Shown here: positions 1 to 8,053 of the stretch, piece by piece
Position numbering within the stretch: position 1 is the first letter of the stretch
How the letters are laid out: each line of letters begins with the position of its first letter
Assembly: GCF_900142895.1 (NCBI RefSeq)
Contig: NZ_LT670847.1
Span: forward strand, 310,001 to 374,000
DNA: 64,000 nt
Direction: 5' to 3'
DNA from: Vreelandella subglaciescola
GTDB taxonomy: Bacteria > Pseudomonadota > Gammaproteobacteria > Pseudomonadales > Halomonadaceae
Position numbers and translations under genes: made by a program
The notes under the pieces: model-generated
The model's database searches: none
Seen by the model: the letters and a program-made list of their open reading frames with translations, nothing else
Told to the model about the DNA's origin: nothing

Positions 1-378
1 CTGGTCGCGCTCAAGCAGTTGGCCTGCTACAACCCGCATCTGGGGGTGGATGCGCTGTGTTTTCAGCGCCTGAGCGACGAGGGCGGCGTAGCGATGCTGG
101 CCGGCGCGCTGATCACGCCCTGCGCGCTGTGGCTGGTGGCGTTGCCCCTTGAGAATGGCGCGGTGAACCATGCTGCTGAAACACCGGCAGCCAATGAGCA
201 CGTGCTGGCGCTGCCTTCTGGTGACTACCGGCTGGAGCGTCATGCGTTTGGTCAGCAGGCGTGGTATCAGCGGCGTGTGCTGGATGATTTAAGCGAGCTT
301 GGCAGCATGCAGGAAGCCACACGGCTGGCGCAGCAGCTGATGGCACGGCTGATGCAGCCCGCAGTAGACGACGCCTAG
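1..378 (+). CDS. HybE-family protein, C-terminal part (cut by window start)
   Basis: The frame is open from base 1, so the true start lies upstream; about 125 residues are visible. The stretch GALITPCALWLVALP followed by LPSGDYRLE and an RRVLDDLSEL segment follows the layout of the HybE chaperone family, which helps assemble [NiFe]-hydrogenase large subunits. The family usually has TPW where this protein has TPC. No hydrogenase structural gene is visible, so this may be a stand-alone HybE-like protein with another role. It converges on regA and the two stops overlap by 4 bp. The assignment rests on pattern similarity only. Confidence 0.55.
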   Translation: MVALKQLACYNPHLGVDALCFQRLSDEGGVAMLAGALITPCALWLVALPLENGAVNHAAETPAANEHVLALPSGDYRLERHAFGQQAWYQRRVLDDLSELGSMQEATRLAQQLMARLMQPAVDDA

Positions 379-914
379 CGCCGTACCGGGCGCTTTTGCA
401 GCTTGCGCTGCAGCGTGCGCCGGTGCATGCCCAGCGCTCGGGCGGTGGCGGAAATATTGCCGTCGTGTTCCTGCAGCACCTTCTGGATGTGCTCCCAGGT
501 AATGCGGTTGACCGAGGGTGGGTTGTCAGCGACTTCGGTATCGGGATCACCCTGCTGGTGCTCGAAGGCTCCCAGCACGTCGTCGGCGTCGGCCGGCTTG
601 CACAGATAGTTGGCCGCGCCCAGCTTGATCGCTTCAACCGCCGTGGCGATGCTTGAGTAGCCGGTGAGCACCACAACGCGGCATTGGGGCACCGCGGCGA
701 GCAAATCGGGCAGCAGCTTCAACCCCGAGCTGTGCTCCAGCTTGAGGTCCAGCGTGGCCATGGTGGGTTTAAGCTCAACGGCCAGCGCCAGCGCCTGATC
801 GGCGTCATGGGCGACGCTGACCTCAAAGCCGCGCCGGCTCAGCGCGCGGCTGAGCACATGGCAGAACATTTCGTCATCATCGATGATTAACAGGCGTTGT
901 GCAGGCGTTGGCAT
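375..914 (-). CDS. regA: Response regulator of the RegA/PrrA/ActR (RoxR) type
   Basis: A 179-residue two-domain regulator. The receiver domain (residues 7-120) has the acidic pocket IDDDE, phospho-acceptor Asp56 (ATLDLKLE), a conserved LTG threonine near 84 and a KPAD lysine. The C-terminal Fis-type helix-turn-helix (about 138-175) reads GNISATARALGMHRRTLQRK, nearly invariant in RegA/PrrA/ActR. In that family the phosphorylated regulator controls respiration, carbon and redox genes. It lies 40 bp downstream of the matching regB kinase on the same strand, presumably co-transcribed. It converges on the hybE-like gene. Confidence 0.9.
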   Translation of the reverse strand: MPTPAQRLLIIDDDEMFCHVLSRALSRRGFEVSVAHDADQALALAVELKPTMATLDLKLEHSSGLKLLPDLLAAVPQCRVVVLTGYSSIATAVEAIKLGAANYLCKPADADDVLGAFEHQQGDPDTEVADNPPSVNRITWEHIQKVLQEHDGNISATARALGMHRRTLQRKLQKRPVRR

Positions 915-954
915 AATGTCCTCGACTGATGTTGATCTTGCACCCGGCGCCGCG

Positions 955-2232
955 TCATCGCCAGGCGGTGGGCGGCATGCTGTGCGGTAACGTGACTTCG
1001 GTCAGCGTACCGCCATCCGGATGATTATACAGGCTGACGCCGCCGCCAAAGCGGTTGATGGTCGCGTGGGTCAAAAAGAGCCCGATACCCATGCCCTTGC
1101 TTTTGGTCGAGACAAAGGTCTCGCCCAGCTGGTCGGCAATGGCGAGTTCGACGCCGGGGCCGTGATCGCGGATGTCGATCACCACGCTGTCATCCTGCCA
1201 TTCAAGGCTGATGGCAATGTCTTCCGGGTTGGCATCGGCGGCGTTATTGAGCAGGTTGGTCAGCGCCTGATCCAGCGTCGCATCTACCGCCAACCAGGGG
1301 CGGCCGCGGTGCTCGGTTACCGTCAGGCGGTGGCTGACATCAGGGCGCAGCACCAGCCAGCGCTGCACCACGCCGGACAGCCAGGTGGCGCCGTCGAGTA
1401 TTTCAGGCTCGGCCATGCGCCGGCGGTCGGCGCTGGCCACCAGGTTTTGCAAGCGCGACTTGCAGATATCGACCTGCTGGCGCAAAAGCGTGACGTCCTG
1501 ATGCAGGGGCGTGCCATGGTCGGTTTCGTTTTCCATTTCGTTGAGCAGTATCGCCATGGTAGACAGCGGCGTGCCCAGTTCGTGGGCGGTGCCGGCGGCC
1601 TGGGTGGCAACGGCGAGCACCTGCTCATTGCGCAGCGCCGCTTCACGGGTGCGCGAGAGTGCACGGTCGCGGCGCCTTAGCGCGTGGGCCATCTTGTAGA
1701 TAAAAAACGTCACCAGCCCCGCCGAAAGGCCGAAGTTCAGCCACATACCCAGAATGTGCAGACTGAGCGTGGAGTTGCCGATCATATGCAGCTGCGGAAT
1801 CGGATGGTAATAAAACATCAGAAAGCTGTAGCCGGCCATGGCGCAGGCGGCAATCACCCAGGTGTGCCACCAAGGCAGCGTGGCGGCGGCAATGGTGACC
1901 GGCACCAGATAATAGGTGATGAACGGATTGGTCGCGCCGCCGGTAAAGTAAAACAGCAGCGTCAGCCCGGCGATGTCAGCCAGCAGGTGCAGCAGGTATT
2001 CGGTGTGCTCCACGTCCCGGGGGCGTCCCAACCGCCACCAGGTGGCGATGTTGAGCGCACCCATGGCAATTACTACGCTGACTACGGCCGGCACGGTCAT
2101 TTCAAAGCCGAGTAGCTCCACCCCCACAATAATGGCGAGTAAAAAGCCCGTCCAGGTAATGCCACGCACGATGGTCAGGCGTACCAGGTTGCGGTTGGGC
2201 GTGGACAGCGGCAGGGGAAGCTCGGTGGGCAT
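955..2232 (-). CDS. regB: Redox-sensing histidine kinase of the RegB/PrrB (RoxS) type
   Basis: A 425-residue inner-membrane kinase with six predicted N-terminal membrane segments (about 20-180). Two signatures place it in RegB: the quinone-sensing heptapeptide GGATNPF (98-104) and the H-box GTAHELGTPLSTM with phospho-accepting His217. A cysteine at 257 (QQVDICKSRL) sits where the redox-active cysteine of RegB is found. The C-terminal ATPase domain has NLLNNAADA (N box), DHGPGV and GMGIGLFL. Known family role: autophosphorylation is inhibited under oxidising conditions, and phosphate is passed to RegA. It follows a small membrane-protein gene by 5 bp and precedes regA, giving an apparent three-gene operon. 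Confidence 0.9.
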   Translation of the reverse strand: MPTELPLPLSTPNRNLVRLTIVRGITWTGFLLAIIVGVELLGFEMTVPAVVSVVIAMGALNIATWWRLGRPRDVEHTEYLLHLLADIAGLTLLFYFTGGATNPFITYYLVPVTIAAATLPWWHTWVIAACAMAGYSFLMFYYHPIPQLHMIGNSTLSLHILGMWLNFGLSAGLVTFFIYKMAHALRRRDRALSRTREAALRNEQVLAVATQAAGTAHELGTPLSTMAILLNEMENETDHGTPLHQDVTLLRQQVDICKSRLQNLVASADRRRMAEPEILDGATWLSGVVQRWLVLRPDVSHRLTVTEHRGRPWLAVDATLDQALTNLLNNAADANPEDIAISLEWQDDSVVIDIRDHGPGVELAIADQLGETFVSTKSKGMGIGLFLTHATINRFGGGVSLYNHPDGGTLTEVTLPHSMPPTAWR

Positions 2233-2237
2233 AAGGA

Positions 2238-2717
2238 TCAGCTCGTGCTGTTGTCTTGGGAACCGTTGCTTTTGGAACTGTTATTTTTGGCGCTACTGTT
2301 TTTGAAACCGTTGTTTTTGACACCGTGGATCAGGAACCTGATGAACAGCGTCACCATGAACGTCAGCCAGCCGGCGCTGGCGAGCACGTTGACGACGAGC
2401 ATTTTCGGCGGTAGCCAGGCGCCACCGAATATGGCGTCGAATATCAGGTAGAGCGCCATGGCCAGCAGCAGCGGCAGCGCCAGCAGATGGACCCACATAT
2501 CCGTGCGGCGTTTGCGTACGTGGTAGCGGCGCAGCAGAAAACGCAGCGGCCGGTGCACCCAGCTGAAGAAAGTGACGGTGCCGATAAGCAGCACGGCAGC
2601 CAGCGTCGGTTCGCTGCTGCCCTGATAAACCGAGAGTGAAATCGACCAGCCAAGGCCTAGCCACATCAGGCCTTCAAGGCCGGCCACAACATCGGCGTAG
2701 CGGCGCACGTTATGCAT
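2238..2717 (-). CDS. Small inner-membrane protein of unknown function, first gene of the regBA operon
   Basis: I chose the ATG at 2717 (MHNVRRYADVV), giving 159 residues; the frame stays open further upstream but that part is low-quality sequence crossing the pyrC promoter. About four hydrophobic segments are seen (roughly residues 13-30, 38-52, 75-95, 104-125). The last 25 residues are a hydrophilic tail rich in Asn, Ser and Lys, encoded by four imperfect 15-bp tandem repeats at 2261-2320. I do not recognise the family. It ends 5 bp before regB starts, so it is probably co-expressed with the redox kinase. It is not a SenC/Sco homologue: no CxxxC motif is present. Confidence 0.6.
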   Translation of the reverse strand: MHNVRRYADVVAGLEGLMWLGLGWSISLSVYQGSSEPTLAAVLLIGTVTFFSWVHRPLRFLLRRYHVRKRRTDMWVHLLALPLLLAMALYLIFDAIFGGAWLPPKMLVVNVLASAGWLTFMVTLFIRFLIHGVKNNGFKNSSAKNNSSKSNGSQDNSTS

Positions 2718-2912
2718 AAAGTAAATCCCTGGTACCCGAACGACCGCCAATGATACGCCACTTGGCGCGTTCTGTGCGCGGCGCGGCGTGTGGTTTTCTC
2801 TGCGATTTATCTGGAATGTCGATGCGTTATACTCTGGCCGCCCGATTATTAAACACGCCAGTGTTAGCATTAATGCTAACACTGGCGTATTCAACGCCTG
2901 AGAGGAAAGCCT
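2718..2912. promoter_or_regulatory. Divergent promoter region between the regBA operon and pyrC
   Basis: This 195-bp gap separates divergent genes. On the plus strand TATACT at 2828-2833 is a possible -10 for pyrC, without a convincing -35. The leader then contains a perfect inverted repeat (listed separately) and a purine-rich ribosome-binding site GAGAGGAAAG ending about 4 bases before the GTG start at 2913. Confidence 0.4.
2855..2888. repeat. Perfect 34-bp palindrome in the pyrC leader
   Basis: The left arm is ACGCCAGTGTTAGCATT (2855-2871) and the right arm is its exact reverse complement (2872-2888), 17 bp with no spacer. It ends 24 bp before the pyrC start codon and 12 bp before the Shine-Dalgarno sequence. 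There is no T-tract, so it is not a standard terminator. It could be a DNA operator, an mRNA-stabilising hairpin or part of pyrimidine-responsive control. Confidence 0.9.
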
Positions 2913-3950
2913 GTGGACGCCATTACCCTGACCCGCCCGGACGACTGGCATTTGCACCTGCGCGACGACGCCGTGCTTGACGCGACGGTCGCTTATAGCG
3001 CCGCACAGATGGGGCGGGCGATCATCATGCCCAACCTCAAGCCGCCGGTGACGACCACTGAACAGGCCGTGGCCTACCGCGAGCGGATTCTGGCCGCGCT
3101 GCCGGAGGGTGCTGACTTTGATCCGCTGATGACGCTGTATTTGACGGATACTACACCGTCCGAGGAGATCGAACGCGCCCGGCAAAGCGGCGTGGTCAAG
3201 GCCGTCAAGCTGTATCCGGCGGGGGCCACCACCAACTCGGCGTCGGGCGTGACCGATCTGGCCGGGTGCGATGCGACCATTGCCGCACTGGCCGAGTCGG
3301 GGATGCCGCTTTTGGTACACGGCGAAGTGACTGATGCGGATGTCGATATTTTCGACCGCGAGGCGGTGTTTCTCGAGCGGGTGCTGGCGCCGCTGTTAAA
3401 ACGCCACCCCAGCCTGAAAGTGGTGTGCGAGCACATTACTACGGCGCAGACGGCGGATTTTGTGCTGGGGGCGGGTGACAACGTGGCGGCCACCGTGACG
3501 CCGCAACATTTGCTGCTGAACCGTAACGATATGCTCGTCGGCGGGATTCGTCCGCACTATTACTGCCTGCCGATCCTCAAGCGCGAGCGCCACCGTCAGG
3601 CGTTGGTAAACGCGGTGACGTCAGGCAGCACGAAGTTTTTCCTCGGCACTGACAGCGCCCCTCACGCCCAGGGCGATAAAGAATCCGCCTGCGGCTGTGC
3701 CGGCGTGTTTAGCGCCCCGGCAGCGGTTGAGCTTTACGCCACGGTGTTTGAACAGGCTGGCGCGCTGGATAAACTGGAAGCCTTTACCAGTCATAACGGC
3801 GCCGACTTCTATGGCCTTGCACGCAACACCGGCAAGGTCACCCTTGAGCGGCGCGACTGGCAGCTGCCGGAAAGCTATGCCTACGCCGGCGGGCATCGCA
3901 TTGTGCCGATGAAAGCTGGCGAAACCCTGAACTGGAAGCTGGTGCGCTAA
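2913..3950 (+). CDS. pyrC: Dihydroorotase
   Basis: A 345-residue class II dihydroorotase, the E. coli PyrC length. It reversibly cyclises carbamoyl-aspartate to dihydroorotate in pyrimidine synthesis, in the cytoplasm. The metal-binding motif [10 protein letters not shown] (His13, His15), the segment [12 protein letters not shown] with the lysine expected to be carbamylated, and the late HNGADFYGL segment are all present. Start is GTG at 2913, 4-5 bases after GAGAGGAAAG; no nearby ATG fits the family N-terminus. The leader carries a perfect palindrome, and E. coli pyrC is known to be controlled in its leader, so translational or initiation-site control is plausible here but not shown. Confidence 0.95.
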   Translation: MDAITLTRPDDWHLHLRDDAVLDATVAYSAAQMGRAIIMPNLKPPVTTTEQAVAYRERILAALPEGADFDPLMTLYLTDTTPSEEIERARQSGVVKAVKLYPAGATTNSASGVTDLAGCDATIAALAESGMPLLVHGEVTDADVDIFDREAVFLERVLAPLLKRHPSLKVVCEHITTAQTADFVLGAGDNVAATVTPQHLLLNRNDMLVGGIRPHYYCLPILKRERHRQALVNAVTSGSTKFFLGTDSAPHAQGDKESACGCAGVFSAPAAVELYATVFEQAGALDKLEAFTSHNGADFYGLARNTGKVTLERRDWQLPESYAYAGGHRIVPMKAGETLNWKLVR

Positions 3951-3963
3951 AGCGGTTTAAAAG

Positions 3964-3984
3964 CGCCTCACGCCTCACGCCTCA
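3964..3984. repeat. Three tandem copies of CGCCTCA
   Basis: A 7-bp unit is repeated three times without a mismatch (3964-3970, 3971-3977, 3978-3984) in the 31-bp gap between the convergent pyrC and mtnN genes. The last copy contains the mtnN stop codon, so a change in copy number would alter the tail of that gene. Confidence 0.85.
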
Positions 3985-4689
3985 TGCGTCAGCCAGCTGG
4001 CGTAGAATCTGGTCGACCATGCGCGAGGAGCGCTGGGCGGCCAGTTCGAGAAATTTCTCAAACGAGAGGTGGTTGTCGCCGCTGCCGGGAATGTCGGAAA
4101 GTGCACGAATGACCACGAACGGGCAGCTAAACAGGTGGCAGGCCTGAGCGATGGCGGCGGCTTCCATGTCCACGGCAAGCATCGACGGAAAGCGTGCGCG
4201 GGTGGCGTCTACTTGCGCGGGGTCGGCCATGAAGCTGTCGCCGGTGGCAATCAGTCCCTCACGGACACCCACTTCGTCGAGCGCCTTGACGGCGTGTCGG
4301 GCGATCTGGCGCAGGCCGGCATCGGCTTCAAAAGCGGCGGGCATGCCCGGCACCTGACCGAATTCGTAGCCGAAGGCGGTGACGTCAACATCGTGGTGGC
4401 GTACTTCATCCGATACGACAACGTCGCCGATGCGCATGTCGCTGGCAAAACCGCCCGCCGAGCCGGTGTTGATGATGGCGTCCACGCGATATTGCTCAAG
4501 CAGCACGGCGGTGCCGACCGCAGCATTTACCTTGCCAATGCCGGATTGCAGTATCACCACGTCGAGGCCGTGGCGGCGGCCGGTATAAAAGATGCCGCCG
4601 GCGTGCTCATGGCGCTCGGCGTTTTCCAGTTGGCTGGCCAGAATGCTGACTTCCTGCGCCATCGCGCCAATGATTCCAATACGCTGCAA
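3982..4689 (-). CDS. mtnN: 5'-methylthioadenosine/S-adenosylhomocysteine nucleosidase
   Basis: A 235-residue member of the nucleoside phosphorylase fold that hydrolyses the N-glycosidic bond of MTA, SAH and 5'-deoxyadenosine. Recognised by the N-terminus RIGIIGAMAQEV (catalytic Glu in AQE), the NTGSAGGF motif, DMEAAA and the C-terminal SDIPGSGDNHLSFEKFL with the catalytic Asp. Length matches E. coli MtnN (232). It lies downstream of folD on the same strand with a 54-bp gap containing 13-bp tandem repeats. Both genes serve methyl-group and C1 metabolism, which fits co-transcription. Confidence 0.95.
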   Translation of the reverse strand: MQRIGIIGAMAQEVSILASQLENAERHEHAGGIFYTGRRHGLDVVILQSGIGKVNAAVGTAVLLEQYRVDAIINTGSAGGFASDMRIGDVVVSDEVRHHDVDVTAFGYEFGQVPGMPAAFEADAGLRQIARHAVKALDEVGVREGLIATGDSFMADPAQVDATRARFPSMLAVDMEAAAIAQACHLFSCPFVVIRALSDIPGSGDNHLSFEKFLELAAQRSSRMVDQILRQLADA

Positions 4690-4713
4690 GGCGTTCTCCT
4701 TTGGCTACTCGCT

Positions 4714-4752
4714 CGGGCTATTCATTCGGGCTATTCTTGCGGGCTATGCCGG
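4714..4752. repeat. 13-bp tandem repeat between folD and mtnN
   Basis: Three consecutive 13-bp units begin CGGGCTAT (4714-4726, 4727-4739, 4740-4752); the first two share CGGGCTATTC exactly. The array covers the folD stop codon region and the spacer before the mtnN ribosome-binding site. Confidence 0.75.
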
Positions 4753-5628
4753 CTCGGGTTCGTGGTATGCGCTGGATGGGTCGTGCAGTTCCGCCGCTTC
4801 GAGGGTGTTTTCCAGCAGCGTGGCCACCGTCATCGGGCCGACGCCACCGGGGACCGGGGTAATGTGACCGGCAAGCTCTGCCGCGGTGTCAAAGTCGATG
4901 TCGCCGGTCAGCTTGCCGTCGTCCTGACGGTTGATGCCCACGTCGATGACGATGGCGCCGGGCTTGGTCCATTCGCCCTTGACCAGCCCCGGCTTGCCTA
5001 CGGCCACGACCAGCACGTCCGCGCGGCGCACGTGTTCTTCCAGGTTTTGCGTAAAGCGGTGGCATACCGTGGTGGTGCAGCCGGCAAGCATCAGCTCGAG
5101 AGCCATCGGACGGCCGACAATATTGGAGGCGCCGATCACCGTGGCGTCCAGTCCGCGTACCGGCAGGCCGCTTTTTTCCAGCAGCGTCATGATGCCTTTG
5201 GGCGTACACGGACGCAGCGCGGGAATGCGCTGAGCCAGACGGCCAAGGTTGTAGGGGTGAAAGCCGTCGACGTCCTTGTGCGGAAGAATGCGCTCAAGGA
5301 TCGGGCGGGCATTCAGGTGTTCGGGCAGGGGCAGCTGTACCAGAATGCCGTCGACCCGGGGGTCGTCGTTGAGTGTATCGACCAGCGCTTCCAGCGTGTG
5401 CTGGGGCGTGTCGGCCGGCAGCTCGTGCTGGAAAGAAATAATGCCGGCCTGTTCGCAGGCGCGGTGCTTGTGCTTGACGTAGATTTGCGACGCCGGATCA
5501 CCGCCGACGATTACCACGGCGAGCCCCGGGGCGCGAGCGCCGACGCTAAACCGCGCGCCGATCTTCTCGCCAACCTGCTGGCGTACATCGGCGGCGATGG
5601 CTTTACCATCGATCAGTTGGGCAGTCAT
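4744..5628 (-). CDS. folD: Bifunctional methylenetetrahydrofolate dehydrogenase/cyclohydrolase
   Basis: It interconverts 5,10-methylene-THF, methenyl-THF and 10-formyl-THF using NADP. I chose the ATG at 5628 ([10 protein letters not shown]), preceded by GAGGG, giving 294 residues; the frame extends 26 codons upstream but FolD proteins start at this point. Signatures: [13 protein letters not shown] with catalytic Lys, [21 protein letters not shown], the nucleotide loop [14 protein letters not shown] and [12 protein letters not shown]. About ten extra residues follow the usual C-terminus, encoded by the start of the 13-bp repeat array. mtnN follows. Confidence 0.95.
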   Translation of the reverse strand: MTAQLIDGKAIAADVRQQVGEKIGARFSVGARAPGLAVVIVGGDPASQIYVKHKHRACEQAGIISFQHELPADTPQHTLEALVDTLNDDPRVDGILVQLPLPEHLNARPILERILPHKDVDGFHPYNLGRLAQRIPALRPCTPKGIMTLLEKSGLPVRGLDATVIGASNIVGRPMALELMLAGCTTTVCHRFTQNLEEHVRRADVLVVAVGKPGLVKGEWTKPGAIVIDVGINRQDDGKLTGDIDFDTAAELAGHITPVPGGVGPMTVATLLENTLEAAELHDPSSAYHEPEPA

Positions 5629-5724
5629 CAGTGCAGTCCCTCGTGGATGAGATGAGAATAATGGGGTAATTTTCGCATGCCGGGGCGGTAAGGCAAAGTC
5701 GGACAATAAATCTGGCGTTGTTGG

Positions 5725-5752
5725 TTGACTTTAAATAGGAAAACAGTAGTAT
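5725..5752 (+). promoter_or_regulatory. Sigma-70-type promoter of the tRNA cluster
   Basis: TTGACT at 5725-5730 and TAGTAT at 5747-5752 are separated by 16 bp, followed by a GC-rich discriminator. This lies about 50 bp upstream of the first tRNA, as expected for a stable-RNA promoter. No start-site data are available. Confidence 0.6.
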
Positions 5753-5800
5753 AAGCCTCGCTTGAGACGAGCCATGCGGTAACGTCATAGGTGACAGGTT

Positions 5801-5877
5801 CGGGATGTAGCGCAGCCTGGTAGCGCGCCTGCTTTGGGAGCAGGATGTCGGGGGTTCGAATCCCTCCATCCCGACCA
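5801..5877 (+). tRNA. tRNA-Pro (anticodon UGG)
   Basis: A 77-nt cloverleaf with encoded CCA. Acceptor CGGGATG pairs with the 3' strand, the anticodon stem CCTGC/GCAGG closes the loop TTTGGGA with anticodon TGG, and the T arm contains GGTTCGAAT. It is the first gene of a four-tRNA cluster. Confidence 0.95.
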
Positions 5878-5974
5878 CGCCTGATGTGGAAGTTGGCGTT
5901 TTGTTTATCCAAGCGTTAGCTTTGGTGCAGTGCTCTTACGTAGCTCTAGTGATTTTTGCTAGCAGATATACAGT

Positions 5975-6051
5975 GCGCTCATAGCTCAACCGGATAGAGC
6001 AACGGCCTTCTAAGCCGTAGGTTGCGGGTTCAATTCCTGCTGGGCGCGCCA
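5975..6051 (+). tRNA. tRNA-Arg (anticodon UCU)
   Basis: A 77-nt cloverleaf with encoded CCA. Acceptor GCGCTCA pairs with TGGGCGC, and the anticodon stem ACGGC/GCCGT closes the loop CTTCTAA with anticodon TCT, reading AGA/AGG. The T loop contains GGTTCAATT. Confidence 0.95.
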
Positions 6052-6116
6052 GTTTTCACTGAGCAGCAAGCCCGGTGTCAATACAGCTCAAGTAGATTGT
6101 AAGAATTGCTTTTAAT

Positions 6117-6192
6117 GGTGGGTGTAGCTCAGTGGTAGAGCCCCGGATTGTGGCTCCGGTGGTCGTGGGTTCGATCCCCATCATCCACCCCA
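6117..6192 (+). tRNA. tRNA-His (anticodon GUG), first copy
   Basis: Includes the extra 5' G (G-1 at 6117) opposite C73, typical of tRNA-His, and an encoded CCA. The anticodon stem CCGGA/TCCGG is fully paired around TTGTGGC. It is followed 57 bp later by a near-identical second copy. Confidence 0.95.
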
Positions 6193-6249
6193 TTAAAGCA
6201 AGTGTAAAACAGCCAGCGAAGCAACGCTGTCTGCGCAGTAATCGGTTGT

Positions 6250-6325
6250 GGTGGGTGTAGCTCAGTGGTAGAGCCCCGGATTGTGGTTCCGATGGTCGTG
6301 GGTTCGATCCCCATCATCCACCCCA
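6250..6325 (+). tRNA. tRNA-His (anticodon GUG), second copy with a weakened anticodon stem
   Basis: Nearly identical to the copy at 6117-6192, with encoded CCA and the G-1 base. It differs in the anticodon arm: position 38 is T instead of C, and the closing pair of the stem becomes a C-A mismatch (CCGGA/TCCGA). It is probably functional but may be a diverging duplicate or the product of an integration event. Confidence 0.9.
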
Positions 6326-6721
6326 TTACCGATTTCCTTCCTGATTAATTCGTCATCCCTTTCGTTTTATCCCGCACTCTCGCTATTGCGCGAGCGTTTT
6401 TGCGTCTTGGTTTTCTCCTGTTTTCTATCGTTGCCTGCATTCTGCTTTTGCCTATACGGTATAAGGCTGCTTGGCGTATGCCGTGCGCGGCGGTGCGTCG
6501 GTCAATAAGTTTGGGCGATTCCTCTATATACGTATATTTTTTAGGATTTTGCGCTGTCCTTGTCCCTGAAAAGAGCTTATCAGGCTATATAAAAACGCTA
6601 TATTTAGTGATATTTTTTATTATAGCTGCGCAGCACTCGCTGCGCGTAAAACCTCATTGATACTGCTGGCAGCCGGGTTAAGGCGGCCGGCAACTATTCT
6701 ATAGATTCAGGGGAGCAGGAT
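6326..6721. other. AT-rich gene-free region after the tRNA cluster
   Basis: No frame here looks like a real gene: the two short plus-strand open frames lack a ribosome-binding site and protein-like composition. A weak hairpin CTCGC/GCGAG at 6379-6394 followed by CGTTTTT (to 6401) may end the tRNA transcript. A 12-bp palindrome (6526-6537) and a GCGCAGC/GCTGCGC hairpin (6628-6645) are present. Base composition from about 6500 to 6630 is far more AT-rich than the surroundings. The Shine-Dalgarno AGGGGAGCAGG for the next gene is at its end. Confidence 0.6.
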
Positions 6722-7963
6722 ATGGCGCGTCGAACGCTGGTGCTGGGGGCAGGAATGGTGGGTGTCAGTATTGCCTGGCATTTGGCCAAACGCGGGCGTG
6801 ACGTGGTGATGATTGACCGCCGGGAGCCGGGGCGCGAAACCTCGTTTGGTAACGCCGGCATTATTCAGCGCGAGGCCGTGCGCCCCTACGCGTTTCCGCG
6901 CGATGTGAAAACCCTGCTCGGCGTATTGCCCAACCAGCGCGTGGATATCCGTTATCGCCCGTTTGGCATGCTGCATGCCGCCACACCGCTGCTGCGCTAT
7001 TGGCTGAACTCCGCACCCAAGACGTATAAGCACATTGTGCCGGAGTACGCGTCGCTGATTAAGTGCTGCCTCGAGACCCACGCGACGATGATTGAAGCCG
7101 CGGGTGCTGAATCGCTGATTCAGAAAAACGGGTTTCTGGAGCTTTTCCGCAGCCAAACGCGCTTTGACAAGCGAGTGAAAGAGGCCGAGGAAGGGCGTCA
7201 ACGTTTTGATGTACGCTTCAAGGCACTCGACCGTGAGGCGGTCGTTGCCAAAGAGCCCGACCTGAGCGATGACATTATCGGCGCGATACACTGGCTCGAC
7301 TCCTGGACCGTTGCCGACCCCGGCGCGTTGGTGGCGGCCTATGCGCGCGCCTTTGAAGTGCAAGGCGGTAAGCTCCTTAAAGATGATATTACCGACGTGG
7401 CGAAAACGGAGGACGGCTGGCGCGTGACGACTGCCACGCAGACGCTCGAAGCCGACGACGTCGTCGTGGCGCTGGGCCCCTGGGCGGGGCGCTGGTTGAA
7501 GCCGCTGGGCTATCATTTCCCCACGTTTGTGAAACGCGGCTACCACATGCACTACGCCAGCAAAGAGAATGCCAGGCTCAACCACTGGGTGATGGATTCA
7601 GAGGTGGGCTATCTGCTGGCGCCCATGAATGCCGGCGTGCGGCTGACCACCGGTGCTGAGCTTGACGATCTGGATTCGCCGGCTCACGTTGAGCAGCTGG
7701 CCTCGGCGGAGAAAGTCGCGCGTACGCTGTTTCCGCTGGGTGAGCGCCTCGACGCCGAGGCGTGGAAGGGCGCTCGCCCGTGCCTGCCGGACATGAAGCC
7801 CGTGATTGGCCCCGCGCATCGTCACAAAGGTCTGTGGCTGGCGTTTGGTCACGGCCATCAGGGCTTCACCCTGGGGCCGGCTACCGGTGAGTTGTTGGCT
7901 AACATGATGGAAGGCGACAAAACCGCGATTGATATGGCGCCGTTTCGCGCCGACCGGTTTTAG
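6722..7963 (+). CDS. FAD-dependent amino acid dehydrogenase/oxidase (DadA-like, DAO family)
   Basis: 413 residues. The N-terminal Rossmann motif VLGAGMVGVSIAWHLAKRG and the SFGNAGIIQ segment are typical of D-amino acid dehydrogenases of the DadA/DAO family; GHGHQGFTLGPATGELLA near the C-terminus is the second FAD-binding segment. These enzymes oxidatively deaminate amino acids, or related amines such as sarcosine, and pass electrons to quinones. Substrate cannot be read from sequence. It stands alone between the tRNA cluster and a YjfB-like gene, with a good ribosome-binding site 7 bases before the ATG. Confidence 0.8.
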   Translation: MARRTLVLGAGMVGVSIAWHLAKRGRDVVMIDRREPGRETSFGNAGIIQREAVRPYAFPRDVKTLLGVLPNQRVDIRYRPFGMLHAATPLLRYWLNSAPKTYKHIVPEYASLIKCCLETHATMIEAAGAESLIQKNGFLELFRSQTRFDKRVKEAEEGRQRFDVRFKALDREAVVAKEPDLSDDIIGAIHWLDSWTVADPGALVAAYARAFEVQGGKLLKDDITDVAKTEDGWRVTTATQTLEADDVVVALGPWAGRWLKPLGYHFPTFVKRGYHMHYASKENARLNHWVMDSEVGYLLAPMNAGVRLTTGAELDDLDSPAHVEQLASAEKVARTLFPLGERLDAEAWKGARPCLPDMKPVIGPAHRHKGLWLAFGHGHQGFTLGPATGELLANMMEGDKTAIDMAPFRADRF

Positions 7964-8053
7964 GCCGTAGCGCCATTTTGCGCGCTGTTGAAAGCTTTGC
8001 TATTGTTGCAGGCAGCAAGAGTTGTCAACCATTTTTAACTCAAGGAGTCTGCG

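Noticed and set aside
4069..5655. Very long open frame on the plus strand across mtnN and folD
   Set aside because: It is the antisense shadow of two clear minus-strand genes; composition is Gly/His/Arg-rich as expected for reverse frames in GC-rich DNA, and there is no ribosome-binding site.
6281..6660. Two short open frames starting in or after the second tRNA-His
   Set aside because: One begins inside a tRNA; both have compositions that look like translated non-coding DNA.
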